NCBI RefSeq assembly: GCF_001544455.2
Contig: NZ_FCOC02000001.1
Span: 310,001-374,000, forward strand
Reading direction: 5' to 3'
Origin: Caballeronia sordidicola
GTDB taxonomy: Bacteria > Pseudomonadota > Gammaproteobacteria > Burkholderiales > Burkholderiaceae
Length of the DNA stretch: 64,000 bases
Position numbers and translations under genes: made by a program. Below are positions 8,638-17,477 of this stretch, one piece after another. Below the pieces are notes generated by a model, which worked only from the letters and a program-made list of their open reading frames with translations, was not told the DNA's origin and ran no database searches. Position 1 is the first letter of the stretch. Each line of letters opens with the position of its first letter.

Positions 8638-10197
8638 TCAGTGCTCCTGCCCGATCTGATAACGCTCGAGCAATGCCCGATGCTCGTCCATCGAACCGCG
8701 CAGGTTCTCGTAGACGCGGCTCCAGAGTCCGAAGAATTCGTCGTACCGTTCGTGAATCCGCGCGTCCGGCTCGATGGTCTCGCGAATCGTGACGATGGTC
8801 TTGACCGGCGTCACCGGATCCGGATAGATGCCCGCGCCAACGCCAGCCAGAATCGCATCGCCAAAAGGCGCCGCTTCGCCAATGTCCGGAATCGCCAGCG
8901 GAAGGTTGACCACGTTCGCCGTGATCTGCGTCCACAGCCGGCTCTTGGCTGGACCGCCGTTCAGGATCAGGCGATCGAGCTTGACCCCCGCCTGCTGCGC
9001 GATCTTCACGTTCGAATACAGGTCGAACGCCACGCCTTCAACCAGCGCGCGAATGAAATGCCCGCGCGTGGTATCCGGGCGCACGCCGAAGAAGTTGCCG
9101 CATGCGTTCGAATTCCAGTTGGGCGCGAGCGAGTTGCCGAGATACGGCAGATACAGCAAGCCGTCGGCGCAGGGCGCGATGCGCGCGGCTTCGGCCGTGA
9201 ACAAGTCGAACACATTCTGTCCAATGCGCTCCGCGAGCCGCCACTCATAGTCGCCAAACTGGTCGCGAAACCACTTGAGCGAGGCGCCGGTGAACGCCAT
9301 GGGAGCGTCGAACATCGTGAGGCCGGGCAGCACGTGCGGCCACTTCAGAATGCGGAACTCGTCGACGTCCTGCTCCGTCGGAATCATGATGCCGAGATTG
9401 GAACCAGTGCCCATCGAGTAATACGCCTGCCCCGCCTCGGTGACGCCTGCACCGAGCGCGGCCGAACTGATGTCCGTACCGCCCGCCACCACGGGCGTGC
9501 CCGCACTCAAGCCGGTCTCGGCCGCCGCCTGGCGCGTCACTTCTCCGACCACTTCATGCGAACGATAGATTCGCGGATATTTATCGACAGGAATCCCGAT
9601 CGCCGCGGCCACGTCTTCATTCCAGCATTCGCGCCGGTAATCGAACGGATAGAACAGGCCCGCGTCACCCGTATTGATCGAGAATGTCCCGGTCATCTTC
9701 AACGTGCAATAGCCGGTCGGCGAAACGAACTTGTGCGTTGCGTTGAATATGTGCGGCTCGTGCTTCTTGATCCATAGCGCCTTCGGTTCGATGAACCACG
9801 GCGCAATCCGGTTGCCGTTGTTGCGATTGATGGTTTCCTCGCCTACCCGCTCGCGAATGTCGGCGCATTCGCGTTCGGAACGCGCATCCATCCAGATCGG
9901 CGCGGGACGCAGCGGCTTGCCGTTCTGATCGACCGGAATCGTCACGCCAACAAGGCCCGACATGGCCACGCCACGAATGGCGTTGGCAAACGCGCCCTGC
10001 TCCAGGCACGCGCGAATCGAGGCAGTTACCGCGCCCCAGTAGTTGTCGGCGTCCTGTTCGGCCCATCCTGGCCGCGGATGAAATAGCGGGTGTTCGCGCG
10101 AAGCATGCGCGACGATCTTGCCCGTGTCTGTATCCAGGATCGTTGCCTTGACGTTGGTCGTGCCAATGTCGACACCGAGAGTAAGGTTCGCCGCCAT
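8638..10197 (-). CDS. FGGY family carbohydrate kinase
   Basis: A 519-residue kinase. The N-terminal phosphate-binding motif is GVDIGTTNVKATILD. The FGGY catalytic region shows AGGTDISSAALGAG and later NGGPAKSRLWTQITANV. The family phosphorylates pentuloses, glycerol, erythritol, other polyols and, in LsrK, the signal AI-2. The start has a strong AAGGAGA site. Its place between permease and ATPase genes means the imported compound is probably phosphorylated on entry. No isomerase, aldolase or sugar-phosphate dehydrogenase is present, so the sugar-like part of the pathway must be completed elsewhere or the substrate is unusual. Confidence 0.92.
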   Translation of the reverse strand: MAANLTLGVDIGTTNVKATILDTDTGKIVAHASREHPLFHPRPGWAEQDADNYWGAVTASIRACLEQGAFANAIRGVAMSGLVGVTIPVDQNGKPLRPAPIWMDARSERECADIRERVGEETINRNNGNRIAPWFIEPKALWIKKHEPHIFNATHKFVSPTGYCTLKMTGTFSINTGDAGLFYPFDYRRECWNEDVAAAIGIPVDKYPRIYRSHEVVGEVTRQAAAETGLSAGTPVVAGGTDISSAALGAGVTEAGQAYYSMGTGSNLGIMIPTEQDVDEFRILKWPHVLPGLTMFDAPMAFTGASLKWFRDQFGDYEWRLAERIGQNVFDLFTAEAARIAPCADGLLYLPYLGNSLAPNWNSNACGNFFGVRPDTTRGHFIRALVEGVAFDLYSNVKIAQQAGVKLDRLILNGGPAKSRLWTQITANVVNLPLAIPDIGEAAPFGDAILAGVGAGIYPDPVTPVKTIVTIRETIEPDARIHERYDEFFGLWSRVYENLRGSMDEHRALLERYQIGQEH

Positions 10198-10250
10198 CTT
10201 CGTCTCCTTGGGTTTTTATGGAAATCAGCGTTACCGGCCGAGGCGCGCGT

Positions 10251-11294
10251 TCAGCGCACGCCGCGCCGCAGCCATTGCACCAGCGCCACCGCCGCAATCA
10301 GCACGCCGCCCACGATCAGGTTCTGGTACCACGCGCCCACGCCCCACATGTTCAGCAGGCTCAGGCCGATCGCGAAGATGAGACCGCCGCACAACGTGCG
10401 AAACGGCGAGCCGTAGCCGCCCGCGAGACTCGTACCGCCGAGCACGGCGATCGCGATCGCGTTGAGTTCGTACCCGTTGGCAAGCGGTGCGTCGACCGAC
10501 ATCAGCCGCGATGTGAACAGAACACCCGCGCAGGCGGCGCACAGGCCGCTCGCCACATACACCAGCACGATCCAGCCGCGCACATTGATGCCGGCAAAGC
10601 GCGCTGTTTTCTCGTCGCCACCTATTGCGTAGATGCGCTTGCCGATCACATGCATGTGAAGCAGCCATGCAAGCGCCAGAAAGAGCGCAAGATAAGCGAC
10701 AGTACCCAGTGGAATACCCAGAAGATGCGCCTCGCCGAGCCATTGATACGCGTCCGAGCGCACATAAAACGCGTGCCCGTTGGTGAGCGTGTAACTCAGC
10801 CCGCGCAGCGCACTCAAGGTGACGAGGGTCATGACAAACGGCGCGACCCGCCCATAAGCGACACCCACCCCATTGACGAGCCCAGCGAGCGCGCCCAGCA
10901 ACAGTGTGAGTCCGATCAGCGGCAGTGCGGGCCCTACATACGTGCCGCCACGGGCGATCATGCGGACATCGAAGAGCGAACCGATCAGCGACATCAACTG
11001 GATTGCGCCGATCACGCTGAAAATCATCACGGCCGCCACCGATAAATCGATGCGCCCGGTCAGCAGCACGAGCGTCATGCCCATCGCGAGAAAGCCGAAT
11101 ACGGCGATATCGCGCATCAGCGTATCGAGGTTTGCGGAGCTGAAAAAATATTCCGATGTGAAATACGCGAGCGCGAGCAAACCGGCGAGCAGCCAGATCA
11201 ACGGTTGCGCGATAACGGCGCGCACGGTCTGCCTCACCGGCAAACTGACGAAGCGGCGGGCGGCGCCGCGTTCGGTATCGGAGACGCTGCTCAT
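10251..11294 (-). CDS. CUT2-type ABC transporter permease (second)
   Basis: A 347-residue inner-membrane permease of the RbsC/BPD_transp_2 family with about ten hydrophobic segments. The family motif is present as TGRIDLSVAAV and the late AVLGGTSLAGGYGS. The ATG overlaps the stop of the preceding permease by 4 bases. The two permeases differ clearly in sequence, so they probably form a heterodimer, as in LsrC/LsrD. Its partner ATPase lies after the kinase gene. Confidence 0.93.
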   Translation of the reverse strand: MSSVSDTERGAARRFVSLPVRQTVRAVIAQPLIWLLAGLLALAYFTSEYFFSSANLDTLMRDIAVFGFLAMGMTLVLLTGRIDLSVAAVMIFSVIGAIQLMSLIGSLFDVRMIARGGTYVGPALPLIGLTLLLGALAGLVNGVGVAYGRVAPFVMTLVTLSALRGLSYTLTNGHAFYVRSDAYQWLGEAHLLGIPLGTVAYLALFLALAWLLHMHVIGKRIYAIGGDEKTARFAGINVRGWIVLVYVASGLCAACAGVLFTSRLMSVDAPLANGYELNAIAIAVLGGTSLAGGYGSPFRTLCGGLIFAIGLSLLNMWGVGAWYQNLIVGGVLIAAVALVQWLRRGVR

Positions 11295-12277
11295 GCTTCA
11301 CGCTCCTTGCGCTGCAGGCTGTCGGGGAGCACGACGGCAAGAATGACGCCGGCTGTCACGATCTGCTGCAAGTAGCTGCTCATGCCGAGCATGTTGAGCG
11401 CATTGTTCATGGCGCCAATAATCAACGCCGCGACAACCATGCCGCCTATCGTGCCGCGGCCGCCGGCAAGCGACACGCCTCCAAGCGTCGCGACCGCGAT
11501 CACACTCAGTTCGATGCCGCCGAACGCCGCCGGATCAATATACGAAAGCCGCGCGCTTTCGAGCATGCCCGCGAGCGCCGCGGCAGCGCCGCTCAGCGCG
11601 AAAACGAGCAGCTTGATCCCGCCTACGTTCACGCCTGAAAGCGCCGCCGCACGAGGATTGCCGCCAGCGGCATAGAGAGCGCGTCCAAAAACCGTATGGC
11701 GCGTGGCCACCAGCGCAAGCACGATTGCCACGATCAGAATAATGACCGGCACGGGAACGCCCGCAATGTAGCCGCGTCCGAGCCATATGAAACCGTCGAG
11801 CTTCGATGGGAAGATAGCCTGTCCGCCGGACAGCAGGTTGGCGAGCGCCCGGGAAATGCCGAGCGAACCGAGCGTGACAATAAGCGACGGCACCCGCAAT
11901 ACGGTGACGCACAGCCCATTAATCAGGCCGAGTCCAACGCCGGTCAACAGCGTCGCCGCAAGCACGGCGGCCACCGATCCTCCCGGCACGAACTGGCCGC
12001 CCACGACGCCTGCCAGCACTGCGACGCCACCGACCGACAAATCGATCTCACCGGCGAGCAGCACCAGCGTCATTCCGAGTCCCATCACACCTACCGTCGA
12101 TACCGCCAGCAGCACGACCCGCAGGTTGTCGCTGCTGACAAAATGCGGATTGATCAGATATCCAGCGAGCACGAGCAGCGCGAGCAGTCCGAGCCGCGGC
12201 ACCGCGGGCGCGATCGCATGGCCGCCATGGCGCCGCCTGAACGATGAGGCCGCAGCCGGGACAGTGGGCTGATTCAT
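11291..12277 (-). CDS. CUT2-type ABC transporter permease (first)
   Basis: A 328-residue RbsC-like permease with the conserved LAGEIDLSVGG and ATLGGVSLAGGRGT motifs and multiple membrane spans. A good AGGAGA site precedes the ATG. It lies 102 bases downstream of the binding-protein gene and overlaps the second permease by 4 bases, which indicates coupled translation of the heterodimer. The charged first 25 residues are a cytoplasmic leader and not a signal peptide. Confidence 0.93.
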   Translation of the reverse strand: MNQPTVPAAASSFRRRHGGHAIAPAVPRLGLLALLVLAGYLINPHFVSSDNLRVVLLAVSTVGVMGLGMTLVLLAGEIDLSVGGVAVLAGVVGGQFVPGGSVAAVLAATLLTGVGLGLINGLCVTVLRVPSLIVTLGSLGISRALANLLSGGQAIFPSKLDGFIWLGRGYIAGVPVPVIILIVAIVLALVATRHTVFGRALYAAGGNPRAAALSGVNVGGIKLLVFALSGAAAALAGMLESARLSYIDPAAFGGIELSVIAVATLGGVSLAGGRGTIGGMVVAALIIGAMNNALNMLGMSSYLQQIVTAGVILAVVLPDSLQRKEREA

Positions 12278-12379
12278 TGTTTGTCTCCTGCAATTGCCCG
12301 CAATATGCGCGCGGTAATCGCGCCATATACGCCCGGTTCACCGTGGCGCATAGGGCGAACGCTGCTATAAGTCAGGTAC

Positions 12380-13675
12380 TCATTTCCCGGGGCCGTAGCC
12401 ATAGGGCCATTCGTCCGGCGTCACCGTTTCAATGCCGCCAATCTTCATCTTCGTCCTGGTAATCATGGGAAGATTGGGAGTGAGCACCAGCTTGGGCGGC
12501 GCCTGCTTGATCAAGCCTTCCTTGAAGCCTATGTGTTCGAGTACGACGCGCACGCCCACATCGCCAATAAGCGGCGTGTAGGGCGCCACCATATCGATAT
12601 TGCCGTCCTTCACTTCCTTGAGGACTTCGTTGGCGTCGTCGTCCGCGAGAATCACGAGTTTCTTGCCGCCCGGTCCACTGTTGAGCCGCTTGGCTTCGCG
12701 GATTGCATCGAGGGCGCCCATGGCTTCCTCGCCGCCCGCGTTGAACACCACGGAAATATTCTTGTACGCCTGCAGCGCGTCGGCCGTCGCCTTGAACGCG
12801 AGCGTGCGGTCGCTGTTCACCTGATAAGAGGCGAGAATGTGATAACCGTTACTCTTGCCAATGGTTTGCAGGAACGCACCCGAACGGATTGCGTCGGCCG
12901 TGCTGCCGAGATCCTTCCGGTTCATGATGAGGTTGCCCTGTCCGCCCGTCGCCTGCTGAAGATAGATGCCCTGCTGCACGCCGTTCGCGTAGAAGTTACC
13001 CATCACTTCAGAACTGATCTTGGTCGACGATGTCCTCCGGTCCACGCTGACCACCGGAATACCCGCAGCGATCGCGCGGTCTACGGGCGGTCCCATCGGC
13101 GCTTCACGATTGGGCCATAGCACGATGCCGTCGTATTTTTTCGCGATCCATCCGTCGATGACCTGGGACATGCGGTTATCGTCGAATTGTGCGTCGACAA
13201 TATCGATCTGCACGTTCGGATGACGCGCGGCTTCCCATGCAGCGGTGTCCGCCAGGCTCATCAGCCAGGGGTTGTTGAAGCCGTGAAACACAAAGCCAAT
13301 GCGATAGGTCTTCTTGGGATTGAGAACCGGGCCGTCGGGCAACGGCACATAATCCGTGAACGGCGCCTTGATCTTGACCTTGCTGTAGTGGCCCGTGAAG
13401 GTCGCGCCCATCCCGACCTTCCAAACATAACCGAGGGCGAGATTGCCCACCGGATAGTCGGCCAGATAGTCGGAGAAACCGTCTTTGTCGAACAGTTTCT
13501 TGACGTCGGGGTTCGTCATCGACGCGCCTGTCACGCCGCCATATTGCTTGATGATCCCGTTTAACTGCGTGTGGACGGATTCCTGCGCATCTGCGCTCAC
13601 GCTGGCAAACGACACGCACGCATACCCAGCCAGCGCCGCAGCCATGCGCAAGGCGCTTTTCTTATAGCCAATCAT
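12380..13675 (-). CDS. Periplasmic substrate-binding protein of the CUT2-type ABC transporter, with extra N-terminal region
   Basis: A 431-residue secreted protein. The signal peptide covers residues 1 to about 30 (cleavage likely after SADA). A Peripla_BP_4-type fold begins at about residue 123 (KTYRIGFVFHGFNNPWLMS) and contains YDGIVLWP and GGEEAMGALDAIREA. RbsB-like proteins are usually near 300-340 residues with the fold directly after the signal, so the roughly 90 residues between signal and fold are an addition. A strong GGAGGAG site precedes the ATG. Sequence alone does not give the ligand; the neighbouring kinase points to a polyol or sugar-like moiety. Confidence 0.9.
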   Translation of the reverse strand: MIGYKKSALRMAAALAGYACVSFASVSADAQESVHTQLNGIIKQYGGVTGASMTNPDVKKLFDKDGFSDYLADYPVGNLALGYVWKVGMGATFTGHYSKVKIKAPFTDYVPLPDGPVLNPKKTYRIGFVFHGFNNPWLMSLADTAAWEAARHPNVQIDIVDAQFDDNRMSQVIDGWIAKKYDGIVLWPNREAPMGPPVDRAIAAGIPVVSVDRRTSSTKISSEVMGNFYANGVQQGIYLQQATGGQGNLIMNRKDLGSTADAIRSGAFLQTIGKSNGYHILASYQVNSDRTLAFKATADALQAYKNISVVFNAGGEEAMGALDAIREAKRLNSGPGGKKLVILADDDANEVLKEVKDGNIDMVAPYTPLIGDVGVRVVLEHIGFKEGLIKQAPPKLVLTPNLPMITRTKMKIGGIETVTPDEWPYGYGPGK

Positions 13676-13769
13676 TGTTGTGCTCCTCCATGCTTCGATG
13701 GAATGCCGCCAGGTCGGCGGTCTGTCTATTTATGGCAATTCATTTGCTGCACTAACCACCTCTATTAAC

Positions 13770-14096
13770 TTAGCGATCCTCCTTTATTTCTATTTCAGCG
13801 AAAACATTTCCATTTTCCAGCCGCGTCGCAAACGTCTTCAGGTTCTCGGTCACGGGCGGTGACATCGCCCGTCCGGTGGGGATGTGAAACAGTCCCTGGT
13901 GCAATGGACATTCAACCGTTTCGCCGTCTATGTACCCGTCGGACAGATGAGCGTAAGCGTGGGTGCAGATATCGCTCGTTGCATGGAATGTCCCCCCGAC
14001 GTTAAAGACCGCTATACAGGTTCCGGCTGCGTCGCACCGTTGCACGTCGCCTTCTTCGATATCTTCCGCGCGCGCAACCTTGATCCATTGCGTCAT
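13770..14096 (-). CDS. Rieske [2Fe-2S] ferredoxin of an oxygenase system
   Basis: A 108-residue soluble Rieske ferredoxin. Cluster ligands are Cys44 and His46 in CTHAYAHLSDG and Cys63 and His66 in CPLHQG. This is the BphF/CarAc-type electron carrier between a flavin reductase and an oxygenase. It heads the minus-strand run 94 bases before the binding-protein gene. The desaturase-like oxygenase and reductase lie at the other end. The ATG at 14096 follows AGGA by four bases and gives a family-like N-terminus (MTQWIKVA). An in-frame TTG at 14111 has a stronger AAGGAGG just upstream, so a product five residues longer is possible. Confidence 0.9.
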   Translation of the reverse strand: MTQWIKVARAEDIEEGDVQRCDAAGTCIAVFNVGGTFHATSDICTHAYAHLSDGYIDGETVECPLHQGLFHIPTGRAMSPPVTENLKTFATRLENGNVFAEIEIKEDR

Positions 14097-14111
14097 TTTT
14101 CCTGCTTGCAA

Positions 14112-14518
14112 ACAGCCTCCTTATGGCTCGTATGGCTCGGCTTCGTGTTTAAACGATGCTAGTTGCGCGCGTAAGCTTGAGAAAATTCATTATTTGAATG
14201 AGCCCATTGACGATCAGCAGGCACGTCGGCGAGCCCTTTGGCATGGAGCGGCCACGCACAATCAGCCAAGGACCATTGGGACAAACACTCTGGTCCGGCG
14301 ATTAACAGGTCGAGCTAACCGGCGCAGCCAGCCCGGGGCAAAAACGCGGAGATGAAGATGAACGAGGTGTTTCGGAGAGGAAGGCAGATGGATGGAACTA
14401 CGTCGGGACGACGACAAGCAACACCGGAATCACACGATTCGGATTGGAGTACGAGCTGGGTATTTGCGCGTTGCGGAATTTGCCGGAACAGGCGGATTCA
14501 CCGATAGCAGAAAAAGAT
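14112..14518. other. Intergenic region upstream of the catabolic operon
   Basis: About 400 bases without a convincing gene between the Rieske ferredoxin start and the tRNA-Ala terminator. It must hold the promoter of the minus-strand operon. The only symmetry I see near the start is a short inverted repeat TCATT/AATGA around 14187-14201. I could not assign a clear -35/-10 pair. Confidence 0.5.
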
Positions 14519-14542
14519 AAAGCCTTGATTTCTCAAGGCTTT
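14519..14542 (-). terminator. Intrinsic terminator downstream of tRNA-Ala
   Basis: A near-perfect hairpin with AGCCTTGA / TCAAGGCT arms and a 4-base loop. It is flanked by T-rich sequence on both strands and lies 34 bases after the tRNA 3' end. It can end the gltX/tRNA transcript on the minus strand. Confidence 0.75.
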
Positions 14543-14575
14543 TCGAACTTCTTTGACTGTCTGCGGCCCACTAGG

Positions 14576-14651
<76 letters not shown>

Positions 14652-14797
14652 TTGCAGAACAGAAACGAGATTTTAAAGGGCGCTTTTGAAGTTGTAAATA
14701 CCTTTTGCCGCCGCTTCTAAAAATAAATGGTCTTCAGGGTGCGAGCCGGTCGCCTTTGCTATGCACGCCGTGTTGCCAACCCGAGCGCCTCCCTGGT

Positions 14798-16204
14798 TCA
14801 CGCAATGCCTTTCTCCAACCGCGCCAGCACCGTTTCCCGCCCGAACAACATCAACACGGCGTCGATAGAAGGCGTATGCGTGGTGCCGGCCACGAGCAGA
14901 CGCACCGGCATGGCCAGATGCGGCATCTTGAGCTTGTGGCTTGTCAGCGTGGCCTTGAACGCCGCCGAAATTGCTTCCTTGCTCCATTCGGCTTCGCTCA
15001 GCGCTTGTCGCAGATCGGCCAGCGCCGGACGTACGGCTTCAGTGACGTGCTGCGCGAGTGCGGCCGGGTCGATCACCGGTTCGCGATAGAACATGGCGGC
15101 GTTGTCGGCAATTTCCTTTACCGTCGAGGCGCGATCTTTCAACAAGCCGATCACCAGTTCCAGCGGCGGCCCTTGCTCGACCATGGCGGCGTCGATACCC
15201 AATTCGAGCAGGAACGGCTTCGTGAGCATCTCGAGCCGCGCATTGTCGGCTTCCTTGATGTAGTGCGCATTCAGCCAGTTCAAACGGTCCGGATCGTATT
15301 GCGCCGGCGACTTGCCCAGATGGTCGAGATCGAACCACTCCACGAACTGTTCACGCGAAAATATTTCCGCGTCGCCATGCGACCAGCCAAGTCGCGCCAG
15401 ATAGTTCAGCACCGCTTCCGGCAAGTATCCGCTGTCGCGATACCCCGTCACGCTCATCGCGCCGTGGCGCTTGCTCATCTTCTCTCCTTGCTCGTTGAGC
15501 ACGGTCGGCAAATGAGCATATACGGGCACGTCGCCATCCAGCGCGCGCAGGATGTTGATCTGGCGCGGCGTATTGTTCACGTGATCGTCGCCGCGAATCA
15601 CGTGGGTGATCTTCATGTCGAGGTCATCCACGACCACGCAGAAATTGTACGTGGGCGTGCCGTCCGGGCGCGCGATCACCAGATCGTCGAGTTCGTCGTT
15701 CGAAATTTCGATGGTGCCCTTCACCGCATCATCCCAGCTGACCACGCCGCCAATCGGGTTCCGGAAGCGAATGACCGGAGACACGCCTTCTGGAACGGGC
15801 GGCAACACCTTGCCTTCTTCGGGACGCCACGTACCGTCGTAGCGCGGTTTTTCGCCGGCCGCGCGCTGGCGTTCGCGCAACGCGTCGAGTTCTTCCGTCG
15901 ACATGTAGCAGGGGTACGCGAGACCCTTGTCGAGCATCTGTTTGAGCACCTCGCGATACCGGTCCATACGCTGCATCTGGTAGATCGGGCCTTCGTCGTA
16001 GTCTAGGCCGAGCCATTCCATGCCTTCAAGGATGGCGTCCACGGATGCGTCGGTGGAACGCTCCAGGTCGGTGTCCTCGATGCGCAACACGAAAACGCCC
16101 TTCATCTTGCGCGCGAACGCCCACGGGTAAAGCGCGGAGCGAATGTTGCCGAGGTGGATGAAGCCTGTGGGGCTGGGAGCGAAACGGGTACGGACTTGGG
16201 TCAT
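14798..16204 (-). CDS. gltX: Glutamyl-tRNA synthetase
   Basis: Charges tRNA-Glu with glutamate. At 468 residues it is normal for bacterial class Ib GluRS. FAPSPTG is at 8-14, the HIGH-equivalent HLGN at 17-20 and KMSKR at 242-246, followed by the anticodon-binding C-terminal half. The longer frame beginning at 16315 adds 37 residues with no family character, so the ATG at 16204 ([14 protein letters not shown]) is used. The upstream divergent gene encodes a patatin-like lipoprotein. Confidence 0.97.
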   Translation of the reverse strand: MTQVRTRFAPSPTGFIHLGNIRSALYPWAFARKMKGVFVLRIEDTDLERSTDASVDAILEGMEWLGLDYDEGPIYQMQRMDRYREVLKQMLDKGLAYPCYMSTEELDALRERQRAAGEKPRYDGTWRPEEGKVLPPVPEGVSPVIRFRNPIGGVVSWDDAVKGTIEISNDELDDLVIARPDGTPTYNFCVVVDDLDMKITHVIRGDDHVNNTPRQINILRALDGDVPVYAHLPTVLNEQGEKMSKRHGAMSVTGYRDSGYLPEAVLNYLARLGWSHGDAEIFSREQFVEWFDLDHLGKSPAQYDPDRLNWLNAHYIKEADNARLEMLTKPFLLELGIDAAMVEQGPPLELVIGLLKDRASTVKEIADNAAMFYREPVIDPAALAQHVTEAVRPALADLRQALSEAEWSKEAISAAFKATLTSHKLKMPHLAMPVRLLVAGTTHTPSIDAVLMLFGRETVLARLEKGIA

Positions 16205-16494
16205 GTGCGGTGTGCTCGATAGCTCAAATGCGCGTGCCGGCACGGACTGCCAGGCAGGCGATAGATCGGGGAACGGCTTGGGGCAGCGTGCTTCTGCGCC
16301 CTGTGCGGATAACACTGCAAGCGGTCAATACGAGATGGAATTATACCCGCCAGGAGCCTTCGACCCTTCGCGCGGGGCCATCATGTTTTATCATGTCCGC
16401 CGCTGCGGGAAGGCTTATCCGAATGGTCAGGTTCGCCCGTGGGTTGTTCCGTCCCGTCTCATTCGCCTCGTCCGCCGTATTGCAGGAGAATTTC

Positions 16495-17454
16495 TTGAAA
16501 TCGCCGCTTCCTCCTTTGCCTCCCCTGCCTGCATTGTCGCGCCGGGCGTTTTCCCTCGGCTGCGCGTCCGCCTTGCTCAGTGCATGCACAACGGCTCCGA
16601 CGGTCACTTCGCCGTCAGCCTCGAACGCGACGCCCGCCTCCCCTGTCGCCGCTTCACCGCAGCGCCCGGTTCGGATCGGTCTCGCGCTCGGTGGCGGCGC
16701 GGCGCGCGGGTTTGCGCATATCGGCGTGATCAAGGCGCTCGAAGCGCGCAACGTCAAGGTGGATCTTTTGAGCGGCACGAGCGCGGGATCGGTGATCGCG
16801 GCGTTATCGGCGTCGGGAATGAACGGGATTGCGATCAACAAGCTTGCGTTGACCATGGACGAAGCGTCGATCAGCGACTGGGCCATGCCGTTTCGCACGC
16901 GCGGTTTTCTGCAAGGCGTGGCGCTCCAGAACTACCTGAACAAGACGCTTGACAACAGGCCAATCGAGAAGATGGCGAAACCGCTCGGGATTGTCGCGAC
17001 GGATCTGAAAACCGGTCAGCCGATCCTGTTTCAGCGCGGCAATACGGGCGTTGCCGTACGCGCGTCGTGCAGCGTGCCGTCCATCTTCGAACCGGTGAAG
17101 ATAGGCGGCCACGAGTACGTTGACGGTGGCCTGGTGAGCCCGGTGCCGGCCGCATTCGCGCGCAAGATGGGCGCGGATTTTGTGATCGCGGTGGACATCT
17201 CGGCACGCCCGGAGACGGCGCTGACGCAAAGTTCGTTCGACGTCCTGATGCAGACCTTCACCATCATGGGCCAGACCATCAAGGCCTACGAACTCGATAA
17301 ATACGCCGACTTCGTCATCCGCCCGAATCTTGCCGCCATGAGCGGCAGCGACTTCAGCCAGCGCAACGCGGCCATTCTGGCCGGCGAGGAAGCCGTGGCG
17401 AGAATCTGGCCCGAACTGCAACGGCAAATGGCGACCAAGGGGGTTGCCGTTTAG
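16495..17454 (+). CDS. Patatin-like phospholipase, predicted lipoprotein
   Basis: A 319-residue protein of the RssA/NTE-like patatin family. Its N-terminus SRRAFSLGCASALLSAC has a twin-arginine-like signal ending in a lipobox with Cys31. The oxyanion motif GGGAARG is at 67-73, the nucleophile GTSAGS at 94-99 (Ser96) and the catalytic-dyad DGG in YVDGGLVSP. I chose the TTG at 16495 because AGGAGA lies five bases upstream and the signal peptide then begins correctly. Open frame extends upstream to 16210 without protein-like character. It is likely a periplasm-facing lipid acyl hydrolase anchored in the membrane; the substrate is unknown. Confidence 0.85.
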   Translation: MKSPLPPLPPLPALSRRAFSLGCASALLSACTTAPTVTSPSASNATPASPVAASPQRPVRIGLALGGGAARGFAHIGVIKALEARNVKVDLLSGTSAGSVIAALSASGMNGIAINKLALTMDEASISDWAMPFRTRGFLQGVALQNYLNKTLDNRPIEKMAKPLGIVATDLKTGQPILFQRGNTGVAVRASCSVPSIFEPVKIGGHEYVDGGLVSPVPAAFARKMGADFVIAVDISARPETALTQSSFDVLMQTFTIMGQTIKAYELDKYADFVIRPNLAAMSGSDFSQRNAAILAGEEAVARIWPELQRQMATKGVAV

Positions 17455-17477
17455 GAAAACGGCAACGCCTCGGGATC

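Noticed and set aside
8359..9777. 472-codon open frame on the + strand
   Set aside because: Antisense to the ABC ATPase and FGGY kinase genes.
10251..14111. Transporter/kinase genes as an AI-2 (lsr) uptake system
   Set aside because: FGGY kinase plus CUT2 importer resembles lsr, but lsrF, lsrG and lsrR equivalents are absent, and the oxygenase and dehydrogenase genes do not fit AI-2 processing.
14705..16006. 433-codon open frame on the + strand
   Set aside because: Antisense to gltX, whose HIGH and KMSKR motifs are intact.
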